Shown here: one piece after another, positions 63,792 through 64,000 of the stretch
Layout of the letters: the number at the start of each line of letters is the position of its first letter
Position numbering within the stretch: position 1 is the first letter of the stretch
NCBI RefSeq assembly: GCF_003722355.1
Contig: NZ_QWDD01000001.1
Location: 2,046,001-2,110,000 of the forward strand
Direction: 5' to 3'
From: Methylocystis hirsuta
Lineage (GTDB): Bacteria; Pseudomonadota; Alphaproteobacteria; Rhizobiales; Beijerinckiaceae
DNA length: 64,000 nucleotides
Position numbers and translations under genes: made by a program
Notes under the pieces: model-generated
The model's database searches: none
Told to the model about the DNA's origin: nothing
Seen by the model: the letters and a program-made list of their open reading frames with translations, nothing else

Positions 63792-64000
63792 ATGCGCGTC
63801 GGAGTCGCCGCACTTTTGCTTTTCTGCGCTGTGGGCTGTGGCGTCGCCGTCGCGAGGGCGGAAGACCGTCGTAGCGCAGAGCAAGACCGTCGTAGTGCAG
63901 AGATCGAATCGACTCTCAAGCGCATCAAACTTCCTCCCGGCTTCTCGATTTCGCTCTATGCTCTAGCGCCGCGGGCGCGCACGCTCGCCATCGGGCGAGA
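63792..64000 (+). CDS. PQQ-dependent sugar/sorbosone dehydrogenase-like protein (3' end outside window)
   Basis: First 69 codons only. Signal peptide (VGVAALLLFCAVGCGVAVARA), possibly a lipobox at VGC, then a duplicated hexapeptide-like unit (EDRRSAE and QDRRSAE, from an 18-21 bp tandem repeat), then KRIKLPPGFSISLYALAPRA, the usual opening of soluble PQQ sugar dehydrogenase-type beta-propellers. The catalytic part lies outside, so function is tentative. Confidence 0.7.
   Translation, partial: MRVGVAALLLFCAVGCGVAVARAEDRRSAEQDRRSAEIESTLKRIKLPPGFSISLYALAPRARTLAIGR

Overview
The window reads as chromosomal DNA of a GC-rich alphaproteobacterium of the order Rhizobiales (Hyphomicrobiales). The best guess is a Methylocystaceae/Beijerinckiaceae-type genome. 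Supporting gene content: a Rhizobiales-style Pcs phosphatidylcholine synthase, a DUF2093/lpxK/waaA/DUF4170/phosphatase cluster, a DUF6101 protein, Zur- and Pho-type control sites, and Rhizobiales-type intergenic repeats. No methane-oxidation, rRNA or tRNA gene is present, so the family is an inference. Most of the DNA is core housekeeping. Three segments look accessory, with visibly less GC-biased codons: 7.7-8.5 kb, 14.3-15.6 kb and 29.4-32.1 kb.

Layout. 0-7.7 kb: 3' part of putA, an hsp20 with a ROSE-like leader, a UbiH-type monooxygenase, pcs, a quinone oxidoreductase, rsfS and rlmH. 7.7-9.2 kb: an unrecognised two-gene module (a GIPVP-motif protein plus an eight-cysteine protein) and a YgaP-like membrane protein. 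9.3-17.5 kb: purA behind a structured leader, three paralogous GT4 glycosyltransferases, and a Tat-exported glucan biosynthesis protein. 17.8-23.5 kb: an amino-acid permease, phrB with a repeat fused to its 3' end, cobT, a LysM membrane protein and a secreted crystallin-fold protein. 23.7-27.7 kb: 5-formyl-THF cyclo-ligase preceded by a probable 6S RNA, a PmtA-like methyltransferase coupled to mnmA, then prs. 27.7-29.3 kb: a four-helix membrane protein divergent from an AraC regulator.

29.4-32.1 kb is the most interesting region. A B12-binding radical SAM enzyme, a 99-residue peptide with a Nif11/NHLP-like leader and a valine-rich repeated C-terminus, and a YhfC-like membrane protein with Glu/His motifs lie in this order on one strand. 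I read this as a candidate ribosomal peptide (RiPP) system: maturase, precursor, then putative processing protease or immunity protein.

32-47 kb: acyl-CoA ligase, IHF/HU-like protein, two small secreted proteins, hemN, a RecD-like helicase, an HNH endonuclease and sbcDC. 47-52 kb: two OprO/P-type porins flanking a PiuC-type dioxygenase; the first porin has a four-repeat Pho box. 52-56 kb: the lipid A/KDO operon. 56.7-60.7 kb: a zinc regulon (COG0523 GTPase with a His-rich loop, znuA, znuB, znuC) under a near-perfect Zur box. 60.9-64 kb: rpsU, a TPR lipoprotein, TerC, a PRC-barrel protein and the start of a PQQ-dependent sugar dehydrogenase-like gene.

All calls come from reading the sequence and recalled family motifs. 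No similarity search was run.
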